Shown: piece after piece, positions 51,436 to 59,574 of the stretch
How the letters are laid out: each line of letters starts with the position of its first letter
How positions within the stretch are numbered: position 1 is the first letter of the stretch
Source: Faecalibacterium sp.
GTDB taxonomy: Bacteria > Bacillota > Clostridia > Oscillospirales > Ruminococcaceae
Direction of reading: 5' to 3'
Assembly (NCBI GenBank): GCA_020025825.1
Contig: JAHHRL010000006.1
Span: forward strand, 11,362 to 75,361
Length of the DNA: 64,000 nucleotides
Notes under the pieces: generated by a model
The model's input: the letters and a program-made list of their open reading frames with translations, nothing else
Databases searched by the model: none
Told to the model about the DNA's origin: nothing
Made by a program: the position numbers and the translations under genes

Positions 51436-52122
51436 ATGTTAGAGTTGTTGCGATTTTTTGCCACAAAGTTTTTGTATTTTGCATTGCATTTAGATGCAGG
51501 GAGCTTTCCACGGCCGCTTACAGCACAAGAGGAGCATGCGGCGTTTTTGGAACTGGGAAAAGGTGATAAAAAAGCACGGGATAAGCTGATTCAGCATAAT
51601 TTGCGATTAGTGGCGCATATCACGAAAAAATACTATGCGGCACCGGGCGACCAAGAAGATTTGGTTAGCATTGGTACAATTGGCTTAATTAAAGCGGTGG
51701 ATACCTTTGATTATAACCGAAAGGCTCGCTTTTCCACTTATGCCAGCAAATGCATAGAAAATGAAATACGTATGCATTTACGTAGAGTGCGTCGTGACCC
51801 GGATGCTATTTCTTTGCAGGACCACATAGAAACCGGTAAAGATGGTGCAGCCTTGCAAATCCAGGATGCAATCCCGGATGACGTTTGCATGGAAAGAGAT
51901 TGTGAGCAGCGTGAAGATGTTTTACTTTTGCATAAGGGAATTGATATGCTGAGCGGACGAGAACGGCAAATTATTTTGCTGCGATATGGCTTAGCTGGGC
52001 AGCCACCTATGACACAACAGCAAGTGGCTGACCTCTTAAATATAAGCCGCAGCTATGTATCAAGACTGGAAACAAAGACGCTTTCCTATTTACATCAAAC
52101 TATGGAAAACCAGGAGTTGTAA
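51436..52122 (+). CDS. sigK: Sporulation sigma factor, sigma-K-like
   Basis: 228 residues from ATG 51436 (GGGAGGAGA upstream). A hydrophobic N-terminal stretch (LELLRFFATKFLYFALHLD) before FPRPLTAQEE resembles the inhibitory pro-sequence removed from pro-sigma-K. Region 2: ARDKLIQHNLRLVAHITKKY, EDLVSIGTIGLIKAVDTF, STYASKCIENEIRMHLR. Region 4: LSGRERQIILLRYGL and QQVADLLNISRSYVSRLE. Fits SigK/SigE of spore formers, so the organism, or an ancestor, makes spores. No processing protease gene is in view. Confidence 0.85.
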   Translation: MLELLRFFATKFLYFALHLDAGSFPRPLTAQEEHAAFLELGKGDKKARDKLIQHNLRLVAHITKKYYAAPGDQEDLVSIGTIGLIKAVDTFDYNRKARFSTYASKCIENEIRMHLRRVRRDPDAISLQDHIETGKDGAALQIQDAIPDDVCMERDCEQREDVLLLHKGIDMLSGRERQIILLRYGLAGQPPMTQQQVADLLNISRSYVSRLETKTLSYLHQTMENQEL

Positions 52123-52290
52123 TAATAGCAAGGAAAAAATAATGTGAATGTGTAACATTGATAGGAGATAGAAGATATAGCGGATGAAGAAAAAGGATAA
52201 GAAGTAAATAGGAAAAACTAAAGATTTTATAGAAACGCAGATTCAAATCGCTAAGAGCGGCAAGCATAATCAAACAGAAGGGGGAGTTTG

Positions 52291-52920
52291 GTGTTTGAAA
52301 AAGTAGTTGATACATCACGGTATCAGGGAAACATTGATTGGGAAAAAGTAAAAGCGGATGGTGTACAGGCCACGATGCTGAAGACGGTTTCTACCAATAA
52401 AGAGTTTGGAGGTTTATATATTGACCCGGTTTTTGAGCGCAATTATGCGGAATGCAAGAGACTGAAAATTCCTGTGGGTGCTTATTATTATACCTATGCA
52501 CAAACACGGCAACAGGCAGATAAAGAGCTGGCATTATTGAGTAAAGCACTGAAAGGAAAGAGCTTTGAAATGCCAATTGCAGTAGATGTAGAGGACAATA
52601 CATTAAAAGCGTTGAGTAAGCAATCATTAACTGATTTAGTAATATACGCTGCAAAAACAATTGAAAGCTGGAATGGCTATGCTATGGTATATACTTATGC
52701 GTACTTTATGCAGACACAATTAGATGCGAAGCGTCTGAGTGCATTTGATTTTTGGATTGCAGATTATAGAAAAACTCGTCCTGCTTTGGCATGTGGTATG
52801 TGGCAATATACAAATAGCGGTAATGTTAATGGTATAGCCGGTAAAGTGGACTTGAGCCGGAGCTACCGAAATTACCCTAATATTATGAAACGTGCCAATT
52901 TGAACCATTTTTATTATTAA
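52291..52920 (+). CDS. GH25 lysozyme without signal peptide
   Basis: 209 residues from GTG 52291 (AAGGGGGAG upstream). The GH25 pattern is clear: VVDTSRYQGNIDWEKVKADG, AYYYTYAQTRQQADKEL, the acidic pair MPIAVDVEDN, and CGMWQYTNSGNVNGIAGKVD. It cuts the MurNAc-GlcNAc bond of peptidoglycan. There is no signal peptide and no wall-binding repeat, so the protein would need lysis, a holin or a mother-cell location to reach its target. It follows the sigma-K-like gene by 168 bases, which raises a mother-cell lysis or germination role; this is inference. Confidence 0.85.
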   Translation: MFEKVVDTSRYQGNIDWEKVKADGVQATMLKTVSTNKEFGGLYIDPVFERNYAECKRLKIPVGAYYYTYAQTRQQADKELALLSKALKGKSFEMPIAVDVEDNTLKALSKQSLTDLVIYAAKTIESWNGYAMVYTYAYFMQTQLDAKRLSAFDFWIADYRKTRPALACGMWQYTNSGNVNGIAGKVDLSRSYRNYPNIMKRANLNHFYY

Positions 52921-53271
52921 GATGTGGATATTGCTGCATATCAAGCAGGGGCGCTTAGTGCGTAGCACGCCGAACGAGGATAGAAACTTGCAGATGTCTT
53001 GTATTGAGGTGCAGAATGATAAAACCAAATCAGTCTTTTGACTGTGCGCATAAAATGAAATTTGTATAGATTGACTGAAGAAATTTTTTGTAATTGTGCA
53101 ATAATATGCGTTGAAAGGGGAAAAGGACTTGAAAGTTAGGGTGTATCGTGCTAAAGTGTAAAGGCGCATAAAGTAGTAATTTTTTTATGCCTATGTAGTG
53201 TAAAAGCGGGTTGAAACCGCTGAACTAAATGAAACAGGAAATAACAAAGAAAATCAATTAGGAGAAATAAC
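52921..53271 (+). other. Intergenic region before LytR-CpsA-Psr gene
   Basis: 351 bases. A small GTGC-GTA-GCAC hairpin lies near 52958. A 10-codon frame from TTG at about 53129 has a purine-rich site upstream but no other support. No convincing promoter hexamers or terminator were found. Confidence 0.35.
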
Positions 53272-54339
53272 GTGAAACAAAAAGGAATGCATGAAGCACC
53301 TGCAGGAAAAAAGCACACGGTGTTAATAGCTGTACTGGTGATTGTATTAGCTATTATTGGATGTGCATATGGTTTCTATCGTGCAAAAATCGGGAAACTG
53401 AATTACGATGATGGAAAACTCGAGCAGCAAGGCACAATCAATGAGAATGACAGTGTAGTACAGGCGGATAGTGCCGCTATGGAAGAAGCACTGCAAAATG
53501 TAGAAAGCCAAAATGCCGTGTTGTCGGATAATGATGTTGTTCAAAACAATTCGGTATTCAACGTGCTGCTGATTGGTACGGATGAGCGTTCGGCTGAGTT
53601 CAGTGATGCTGCACGTGGCGACGCATGTATGCTGCTATCGTTAAACAAAAAAACCATGCAGGTTACACTGACGAGCTTTGAGCGTGGTATGGGTGTGCCG
53701 ATTTTGGAGGGCCCCTATAAAGACAAGTATGACTGGTTTACCCACACATTCCGATACGGCGGCGCTGATTTGATGATGCGTGAAGTGCAGGAATGCTTCA
53801 AAGTTGACGTCAACTACTATGTGCGTGTCAATTTTTATACCTTTGAAAAAATTATTGATGCGGTTGGCGGTATAGATGTTGAGCTTACAGAGTTAGAGGC
53901 AAAAGGCTTAAACGGCGAAGTGTATACAAATGCAATCACAAGCCAAAAGGTGCAAGAGGGCTGGAACCATCTGGATGGTTTCGATGCACTGCAATACGCA
54001 CGTATCCGATTCATTGACAGCGACTGGAACAGAATTGCACGTCAGCGCAACGTAATGGATACAGTAATTAAAAAAGCAAAGGAACTGAGCCTGTTAGAGC
54101 TAAATCAACTGTTGGATACAGTGCTGCCCCTTGTACAGACCAATTTGACATCTAAGGAAATTAGCATGCTGCTGACATTGGTTCCTCGTATGGGACAAGT
54201 ACAGGTGCAGCAGCTGACGATGCCTGCAAAGGGTACGTACGGCAGCATGACCGGATTGAACGGTCGTAAAATGTACGCTGTAGATTTTGAAAAGAATGCA
54301 GAATTACTGCACGAAACTGTCTACGGCATAAAGCAGTAA
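53272..54339 (+). CDS. LytR-CpsA-Psr family cell-wall ligase
   Basis: 355 residues from GTG 53272 with AGGAGAAATAAC upstream. One N-terminal membrane anchor (TVLIAVLVIVLAIIGCAYGF, 15-34), a low-complexity stretch, then the LCP domain: NVLLIGTDERSAEF, arginine-bearing TSFERGMGVPI, VNFYTFEKIIDAVGGIDVEL, and GFDALQYARIRFIDSDWNRIARQR. LCP enzymes attach wall teichoic acid, capsule or other glycopolymers to peptidoglycan, using a polyprenyl-phosphate-linked donor outside the membrane. The polymer used here is unknown. Confidence 0.9.
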   Translation: MKQKGMHEAPAGKKHTVLIAVLVIVLAIIGCAYGFYRAKIGKLNYDDGKLEQQGTINENDSVVQADSAAMEEALQNVESQNAVLSDNDVVQNNSVFNVLLIGTDERSAEFSDAARGDACMLLSLNKKTMQVTLTSFERGMGVPILEGPYKDKYDWFTHTFRYGGADLMMREVQECFKVDVNYYVRVNFYTFEKIIDAVGGIDVELTELEAKGLNGEVYTNAITSQKVQEGWNHLDGFDALQYARIRFIDSDWNRIARQRNVMDTVIKKAKELSLLELNQLLDTVLPLVQTNLTSKEISMLLTLVPRMGQVQVQQLTMPAKGTYGSMTGLNGRKMYAVDFEKNAELLHETVYGIKQ

Positions 54340-54371
54340 AATTCTGCTTAGCTGCATAAAAAGAATAATAT

Positions 54372-54411
54372 AAAGAAAACCGGTACCTTTTATAAGGTGC
54401 CGGTTTTCTTT
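54372..54411 (+). terminator. Terminator of LytR-CpsA-Psr gene
   Basis: GAAAACCGGTACCTT / AAGGTGCCGGTTTTC with one G-T pair, followed by TTT. Confidence 0.88.
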
Positions 54412-54638
54412 GTGTCAGTGCGGAAGTGTATACTATTTTGAAGTAGGCGTGCAGGCACAATTAAAAATCTTACTGGGAAAGTAGAATACAATAAGTAATA
54501 TTAAAAAAACGATTTTACAAAATGAATAAAGAAAAACATAAATTTCTTAACATAGACTGGTAATTGGTTTGTTACAGATAAAAGCGAAAAATGCTATAGT
54601 AGCTGTACAGGAATATTATAGAAAAGAGATGGAGTAAT

Positions 54639-55841
54639 ATGCGAGATAATCTGCCAAATCTGTTTTCCAACAATACAACAGAAAAAAACTGGAATGAGCG
54701 AAGAATTCAATTTGTAGAGATGTTTGAAAAGTATGTTTTTGGGATGACGCCCAAAACAGGGTTTGAAACTTGTGCGTCACTTTTATATGAGGAGCCGGCA
54801 TTACAAGGAAAAGCAAGACGAGAATATTATCGAATTGAAGTAAAAAAAGAGCAGGCGAGCGCATCGTTCCATATGTGTTTAATTTTGCCTTGTGTAGAAG
54901 AAAAGGTCCCGGTTGTTTTGATGATTAGCAATCATGACAAATGCGCAAGCAAAGCCAGTATGCCGGATAGCAATGCAGTAAAAAAACTACTGGAAGAAGC
55001 CACGCCGGAATGGCTGGCACAAATAGAACCAATAACAGAAGCGCAGAAAAGCAACTGCGATAAAGCGCCAGAGCTGCTTGACATACAAAGGGATGAGCAG
55101 AACGAATATTGGCCTGTGAATCAAATCATTGCATCAGGGAGAGCGGCGGCGGCTTTTTATGCAGCAGAGGTCCAACCGGATGACAGAAAGCAGTTTCCAT
55201 CGGAATTTACGGCATTGTTTGAAGATGCAGAAGCAAAAGAAAAAGGGCAATACTGGGGTACACTGGGAGTGTGGGCTTTTGCGGCCAGCCGAGTGATAGA
55301 CGTTTTGTGTACACACAAGGCGATAGACCCTAAGCGAATCTCGCTGGCAGGGCATTCACGTGGCGCTAAAACTGCGCTGTGGTGTGCAGCGCAGGATACA
55401 CGTGTTAATAGTGTGCTGGTAAATAATTCGGGGTGTACAGGTGCGGCCATATCACGTGGTAAAAAAGGTGAAAATGTAGCGAGCATCAATGCGTTCTTTC
55501 CACATTGGTTTTGTTCAAATTATGCACAGTACGCATGGAAAGAAAATGCAATGCCGTTTGATCAGCATATGTTATTGGCCGCTGTTGCACCACGTTTGTG
55601 CTACGTAACAAGCAGTACAAAAGATATGTGGAGTGATCCGGATGCAGAGTGGCAGGGCATTCAGGAGGCTAGTAAGGCATGGAAGCTAGTGGGGCAGGAA
55701 GAATTACCCATTCAGCCGCCGGCCGCAGGGCATACCGTATGCGCCGGAAATGTGGGGTACCATCGGCGTGAAGGAACCCATGGATTGACAATGTGGGATT
55801 GGGAGCAATTCCTGAATTTTTTGGATAAGCATAAGGCCTGA
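54639..55841 (+). CDS. Glucuronoyl-esterase-like (CE15) hydrolase, cytosolic
   Basis: 400 residues, alpha/beta hydrolase. The nucleophile elbow GHSRGAKTALWCAAQDTRV matches the CE15 signature (G-C/H-S-R-x-G-K with drift). SGCTGAAISRGKKGENV, FFPHWFCSNYAQY, LLAAVAPRLCYV and a C-terminal REGTHGLTMWDW with the likely catalytic His also fit CE15, whose known members split 4-O-methyl-glucuronic esters linking lignin and xylan. No signal peptide, so it acts on imported oligosaccharide or has another substrate. Followed after 340 bases by a sugar-binding protein gene. Confidence 0.75.
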   Translation: MRDNLPNLFSNNTTEKNWNERRIQFVEMFEKYVFGMTPKTGFETCASLLYEEPALQGKARREYYRIEVKKEQASASFHMCLILPCVEEKVPVVLMISNHDKCASKASMPDSNAVKKLLEEATPEWLAQIEPITEAQKSNCDKAPELLDIQRDEQNEYWPVNQIIASGRAAAAFYAAEVQPDDRKQFPSEFTALFEDAEAKEKGQYWGTLGVWAFAASRVIDVLCTHKAIDPKRISLAGHSRGAKTALWCAAQDTRVNSVLVNNSGCTGAAISRGKKGENVASINAFFPHWFCSNYAQYAWKENAMPFDQHMLLAAVAPRLCYVTSSTKDMWSDPDAEWQGIQEASKAWKLVGQEELPIQPPAAGHTVCAGNVGYHRREGTHGLTMWDWEQFLNFLDKHKA

Positions 55842-56181
55842 ATGATAGATAGGACGTAAAGAATTTTGGAAAAACGGTTTAATACAAAATGCGGGTCTAG
55901 CTTAAAAAGAATCCTATTGAAATTACATAGTATAAGTGGTTAATTAGGGATGAATTATGATGATGGATGCCCAGCGGATAATGACTGCTAGGCATTGAAA
56001 AAATATCGCAACGCTTTAATAGAACAAAAGCAATGCAGGTGCTGAATAGAGCAAAACTGAAATTTGCATACACACAATCTTAAAATTTTCTCTTTCAATA
56101 TACAAAGAAAACGGTAAGATAAAAATAACATAGCGCAACAGAACAAGCGCAGAATAACTAAAGAAAAAGGAGTAGAAGAAA
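55842..56181 (+). other. Intergenic region before sugar-binding lipoprotein gene
   Basis: 340 bases, A/T rich. It contains an imperfect hairpin (ATGCC-C-AGC / GCT-A-GGCAT, 55967-55995) without a T run, and several weak promoter-like pairs such as TTGAAA-16-TAATAG near 55996. AAGAAAACGGTAAGAT near 56106 loosely resembles a catabolite (cre) site with two mismatches. Nothing is decisive. Confidence 0.35.
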
Positions 56182-57567
56182 ATGAAAATGAAAAAAGCGC
56201 TTTCATTGGCGCTGGCTAGTGTGATGACACTTTCATTGGCGGCATGCGGCGGCGGAACAAATGAAAACCAGTCGTCTACACCGGCTGAAGCAGATGGAAA
56301 AGTGACCATTTCTTATTGGACAACCAATCGGCACGACCAAGCATATATGACCCCGCTGATTGACGAGTTTAATAAAACAAATGATAAAAATATCTATATC
56401 GACTATCAGGTATACGCTGATAACTATGGTCAGATGCTGGACTTGGCGTTCAGCACAGGCACTGCACCGGACGTTTACCAGCTGGTTGGCACAGACCCGT
56501 TGGAAGTTGTTGTTCGAGATAAGCAGCGGCTGATGAACCTGTCACCGTTTATGGATGATGCCTATAAAGCAAGATTTGGCGATGGCGCATTTGTGGAAGG
56601 CATCAATGCACTGGACAATGAGATTTATTCGCTGCCATATACCGCTTCTGCGGCACGTTTGTTCTACAATCAGGATTTGTTTGACCGAGTAGGTATTGCA
56701 GCACCTCCGCAAACTTTGGATGAACTGGTTGAGGATGCTAAGATTATCACAGATCAGTTAGGCAAGGAAGGCATTTACGGTTTTGCCGGAAACTTCAAGT
56801 CTGCCGATAGTGCGGTTATGCGTTCTATTGACGAAATTGTAATGCGCAGCGGCGGCACACGCAGCGGCTACGATTACAAGACCGGCAGATATGATTTCTC
56901 CAGCTATAAACCGGTGCTGGAAGCATTCAAAGAAATGTTTGCAACAGGTGTAGCTTTCCCCGGTTGTGAATCTTTGGATATCGACCCGCTTCGTACGCAG
57001 TTTGCTGCAGGCAATATCGGTATGTACATTTCCATTAGCCACGCAGAGCCCGGTGTTTACAAAAATCAGTTCCCCACCGAACAAAATTGGAATTGTGCAC
57101 AGCTGCCTACCGTAAGCGGTAAGGTGGAAGGCAAGCAGCAGCTTTGGTTTGGTGGTTCCAACTTGGGCATTAACCCTGCAACGCAGCATCCGGAAGAAGC
57201 ATGGGAAGTTATGAAGTTCTTACACAGTGATGAAGTTATGGGACCCTATCATACTGCTGGCTTGGGCACTGTTATGATTCCCAGCGCAGTAGAAAGTGCA
57301 GAAAAACCGGAAGCAATTGAGAAAATGCCGAACTTGGCAATCAATGAAGATGACAAGAACTGGCCCCCGCTGCCTGCTGGTGTTATCGTTGAAGGCAAAA
57401 ATTACTGCACAGTATGTGTAGAATGCATTTTCGGTGTAACGGATATTGATACCGCAATTGAGGATTTGAACACTCGTTACAATGCTGCATACGATAAACT
57501 TGTAGAGAGCGGCGCAGAGAGAGTTGTGTACCCGAACTTTGACCCGCTTGGACAAAATTTGGCATAA
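56182..57567 (+). CDS. Sugar-binding lipoprotein of ABC transporter
   Basis: 461 residues, SBP_bac_1 type. AGGAG nine bases before ATG 56182. Signal peptide with lipobox SLAAC near residue 21. KVTISYWTTNRHDQAYMTP and YNQDLFDRVGIAAPPQTLDEL mark it as a carbohydrate-binding subunit. Ligand unknown; a plant or host oligosaccharide is suggested by the CE15-like enzyme upstream. Ahead of the kinase/regulator pair and two permeases at 61225-63058, which form the transporter; the ATPase is not encoded here. Confidence 0.88.
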   Translation: MKMKKALSLALASVMTLSLAACGGGTNENQSSTPAEADGKVTISYWTTNRHDQAYMTPLIDEFNKTNDKNIYIDYQVYADNYGQMLDLAFSTGTAPDVYQLVGTDPLEVVVRDKQRLMNLSPFMDDAYKARFGDGAFVEGINALDNEIYSLPYTASAARLFYNQDLFDRVGIAAPPQTLDELVEDAKIITDQLGKEGIYGFAGNFKSADSAVMRSIDEIVMRSGGTRSGYDYKTGRYDFSSYKPVLEAFKEMFATGVAFPGCESLDIDPLRTQFAAGNIGMYISISHAEPGVYKNQFPTEQNWNCAQLPTVSGKVEGKQQLWFGGSNLGINPATQHPEEAWEVMKFLHSDEVMGPYHTAGLGTVMIPSAVESAEKPEAIEKMPNLAINEDDKNWPPLPAGVIVEGKNYCTVCVECIFGVTDIDTAIEDLNTRYNAAYDKLVESGAERVVYPNFDPLGQNLA

Positions 57568-57600
57568 CTCGGAAATAGTTAAAAATAACATAACATCAAC

Positions 57601-57634
57601 CAAAAGAGAACCCTTTGCGGAGGGCTCTCTTTTG
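57601..57634 (+). terminator. Terminator after sugar-binding protein gene
   Basis: CAAAAGAGA-A-CCCT / AGGG-C-TCTCTTTTG with a 6-base loop, T-rich afterwards. Confidence 0.8.
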
Positions 57635-57713
57635 GTGCTTTTTGGAAGTTTAATATTGCAGATGCGGCTATGACAAGAGATATGTTTGGGCTGAAAGAGT
57701 TTGGGGTGCAGGG

Positions 57714-58076
57714 ATGAAGCAGCTAATAGAAAAGTATCATAATGCAAAGCTAAACAGAAAAATTTCGCTTTTGGTATCAGTAATGCTGCTGGTAATTTTG
57801 CTAACTTGCCAGGTGGTACTATATTTTTATGTAGAAGATAAGGTAAACCAGCAGGTACACAACGCAGTAGATATAACACTTACGCAGGCGCAAACCTATA
57901 TGGAGGCTAAATTGCGTAATGTTGTCGAAAGGTTGTTCTATATCCGGCTGGACCCCGGTTTTGAAGATGCTTTGCAAGACTTTTTATATGATGGAACTGA
58001 TGCAGCACAAGGCGTGGCGATGACATTGTTATCGCCATGCCTTTCGCTGCATAAAAATAACCGAGCCTTTAATTAG
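57714..58076 (+). CDS. Sensor histidine kinase, N-terminal fragment (frameshifted)
   Basis: 120 residues ending at TAG 58074. It carries TM1 (LLVSVMLLVILLTCQVVLYFYV, about 20-41) and the start of the external sensor region. The last residues after SLHKN (NRAFN) do not fit: dropping one A from the AAAAA run at 58053-58057 joins this frame to HKITEPLISSIYLYT-like sequence and onward to the fragment at 58117. So this is the front part of one kinase gene (57714-59574) split by a single-base insertion. The cause may be mutation, phase switching, slippage or a sequencing error. Confidence 0.8.
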   Translation: MKQLIEKYHNAKLNRKISLLVSVMLLVILLTCQVVLYFYVEDKVNQQVHNAVDITLTQAQTYMEAKLRNVVERLFYIRLDPGFEDALQDFLYDGTDAAQGVAMTLLSPCLSLHKNNRAFN

Positions 58077-58116
58077 TTCAATTTATCTATACACTCCGCA
58101 AAGCAGCTTTACAGAT

Positions 58117-59574
58117 ATGGGTGTTTCTGTTGAGGCAAACTATTCCTTTGAAAATTCAAAAATACAGGAAGAACTAAGCCAAAGTGAGGAGCGTGTTGTA
58201 TGGGGGAAAGTCCAGAAAGATGAAATCTTTATTACACATAGACAAGTAATTCCTGTAATGTATCGGTTTACCATTAATGGATATGGGGGCGAATGTGTCC
58301 TTGTTGCAAATATTGATAAAGAGCGCCTAACGGCATACCTTTACGAAATTCTGCCCAAAGACGGTTCGGACATTATGATTTTGGACGAATACGGGAAGTT
58401 GGTAACCTACACAGGCGAAAACATAGAATGCGACCTTGTAAATAATGCAGAACATTGGCAAAAGCTATTGCATACGGATGAGGCATTTACCGAGACCAGC
58501 TGCAGCGGAGAACAGTACCTGGTTGCACAGGGGGCGCTTGTAAATGCGCCGTGGCGCATTGTGTATATGCAGTCGGAGTCTAAGATGATAGGCCAGCTGA
58601 AAAAAATCCGTGCAGTGTTTTTTAGCGTCAGTATGTTTGCAGTAGTAATAGCACTTGCGCTATTAACAAAAATTGTAAGCAGCGTTACGCAGCCGCTTTC
58701 ACAGCTTTCGCAGTATATGCATGGAATTGAACATGAAAACGACATGGAGGGCTTCCAATATCCATATAGTAATGAGATTGGGACATTAGCATCCAGTTTT
58801 AACGGAATGCTTGCACATATCCAGTTGCTATTAGAGGAGCAGGAAAAATATATTACACAATTACAAGCGGAAAAAGAAAATGTAAAACTTGAACAACAAC
58901 TTAAACGCAGAGCAGAGCTGAAAGCTTTGCAAGCACAGATTAACCCGCATTTTTTATACAATACATTGGAGTCTATCCGGTGGAAAGCAGAACGAGCTGG
59001 CGCACAGGATATAAGCCAGATGACGATGTCGTTGGCAACATTGTTCCGGATAGGTTTAAGCCGGGGACAAGAGATTATTGCGGTAAAGCAAGAGATGGAA
59101 CATGTGCAAAGCTACTTGCAAATACAAAAACTGCGTTATGGGGATAAGCTAAACTATACAGTAGATTTTGAAGAAGATATTATGCAGTTGTATACAGTTA
59201 AACTGATACTGCAGCCGCTGGTTGAAAATGCAATCTACCATGGAATCAAAGAGAGTGAAAACGATGGATTGATTTCTATTGCAGGACGAAAAAAGGACGG
59301 CATATTAGAACTGCGTGTAGAGGATAATGGGCCGGGAATCCCTGCAAGTAGATTGGAGATTTTGAATAAGGACTTGCAGCGTGGACTGTGCGTAAGCGGT
59401 GACGGATATGGTATTTTCAACGTGAATGAGCGTATCCGTTTGTACTTTGGGACACAGTACGGCTTAACATTGGCAAGTAAGTTTGGGGAAGGCACTGTGG
59501 CTACAATAACGCTGCCTTGTATTACACAAAGTGAGGTGAAGGATTATGTACCATTTGTTGATTGCGGACGATGA
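58117..59574 (+). CDS. Sensor histidine kinase, C-terminal fragment (frameshifted)
   Basis: 485 residues; its frame is open back to 58024, overlapping the N-terminal fragment. It holds the rest of the sensor domain, TM2 (FFSVSMFAVVIALALLTKIV), HAMP, the His block NPHFLYNTLESIRWKA and the ATPase (LQPLVENAIYHGI, VEDNGPGIPASR). The ATG at 58117 has no ribosome site, so the part would not be made well unless the frameshift is bypassed. If the gene is dead, the regulator at 59546 has lost its kinase. It overlaps that gene by 29 bases. Confidence 0.8.
   Translation: MGVSVEANYSFENSKIQEELSQSEERVVWGKVQKDEIFITHRQVIPVMYRFTINGYGGECVLVANIDKERLTAYLYEILPKDGSDIMILDEYGKLVTYTGENIECDLVNNAEHWQKLLHTDEAFTETSCSGEQYLVAQGALVNAPWRIVYMQSESKMIGQLKKIRAVFFSVSMFAVVIALALLTKIVSSVTQPLSQLSQYMHGIEHENDMEGFQYPYSNEIGTLASSFNGMLAHIQLLLEEQEKYITQLQAEKENVKLEQQLKRRAELKALQAQINPHFLYNTLESIRWKAERAGAQDISQMTMSLATLFRIGLSRGQEIIAVKQEMEHVQSYLQIQKLRYGDKLNYTVDFEEDIMQLYTVKLILQPLVENAIYHGIKESENDGLISIAGRKKDGILELRVEDNGPGIPASRLEILNKDLQRGLCVSGDGYGIFNVNERIRLYFGTQYGLTLASKFGEGTVATITLPCITQSEVKDYVPFVDCGR

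Noticed and set aside
53129..53161. Ten-codon leader peptide ahead of the LytR-CpsA-Psr gene
   Set aside because: Purine-rich site and TTG start are plausible by chance; no linked hairpin switch.
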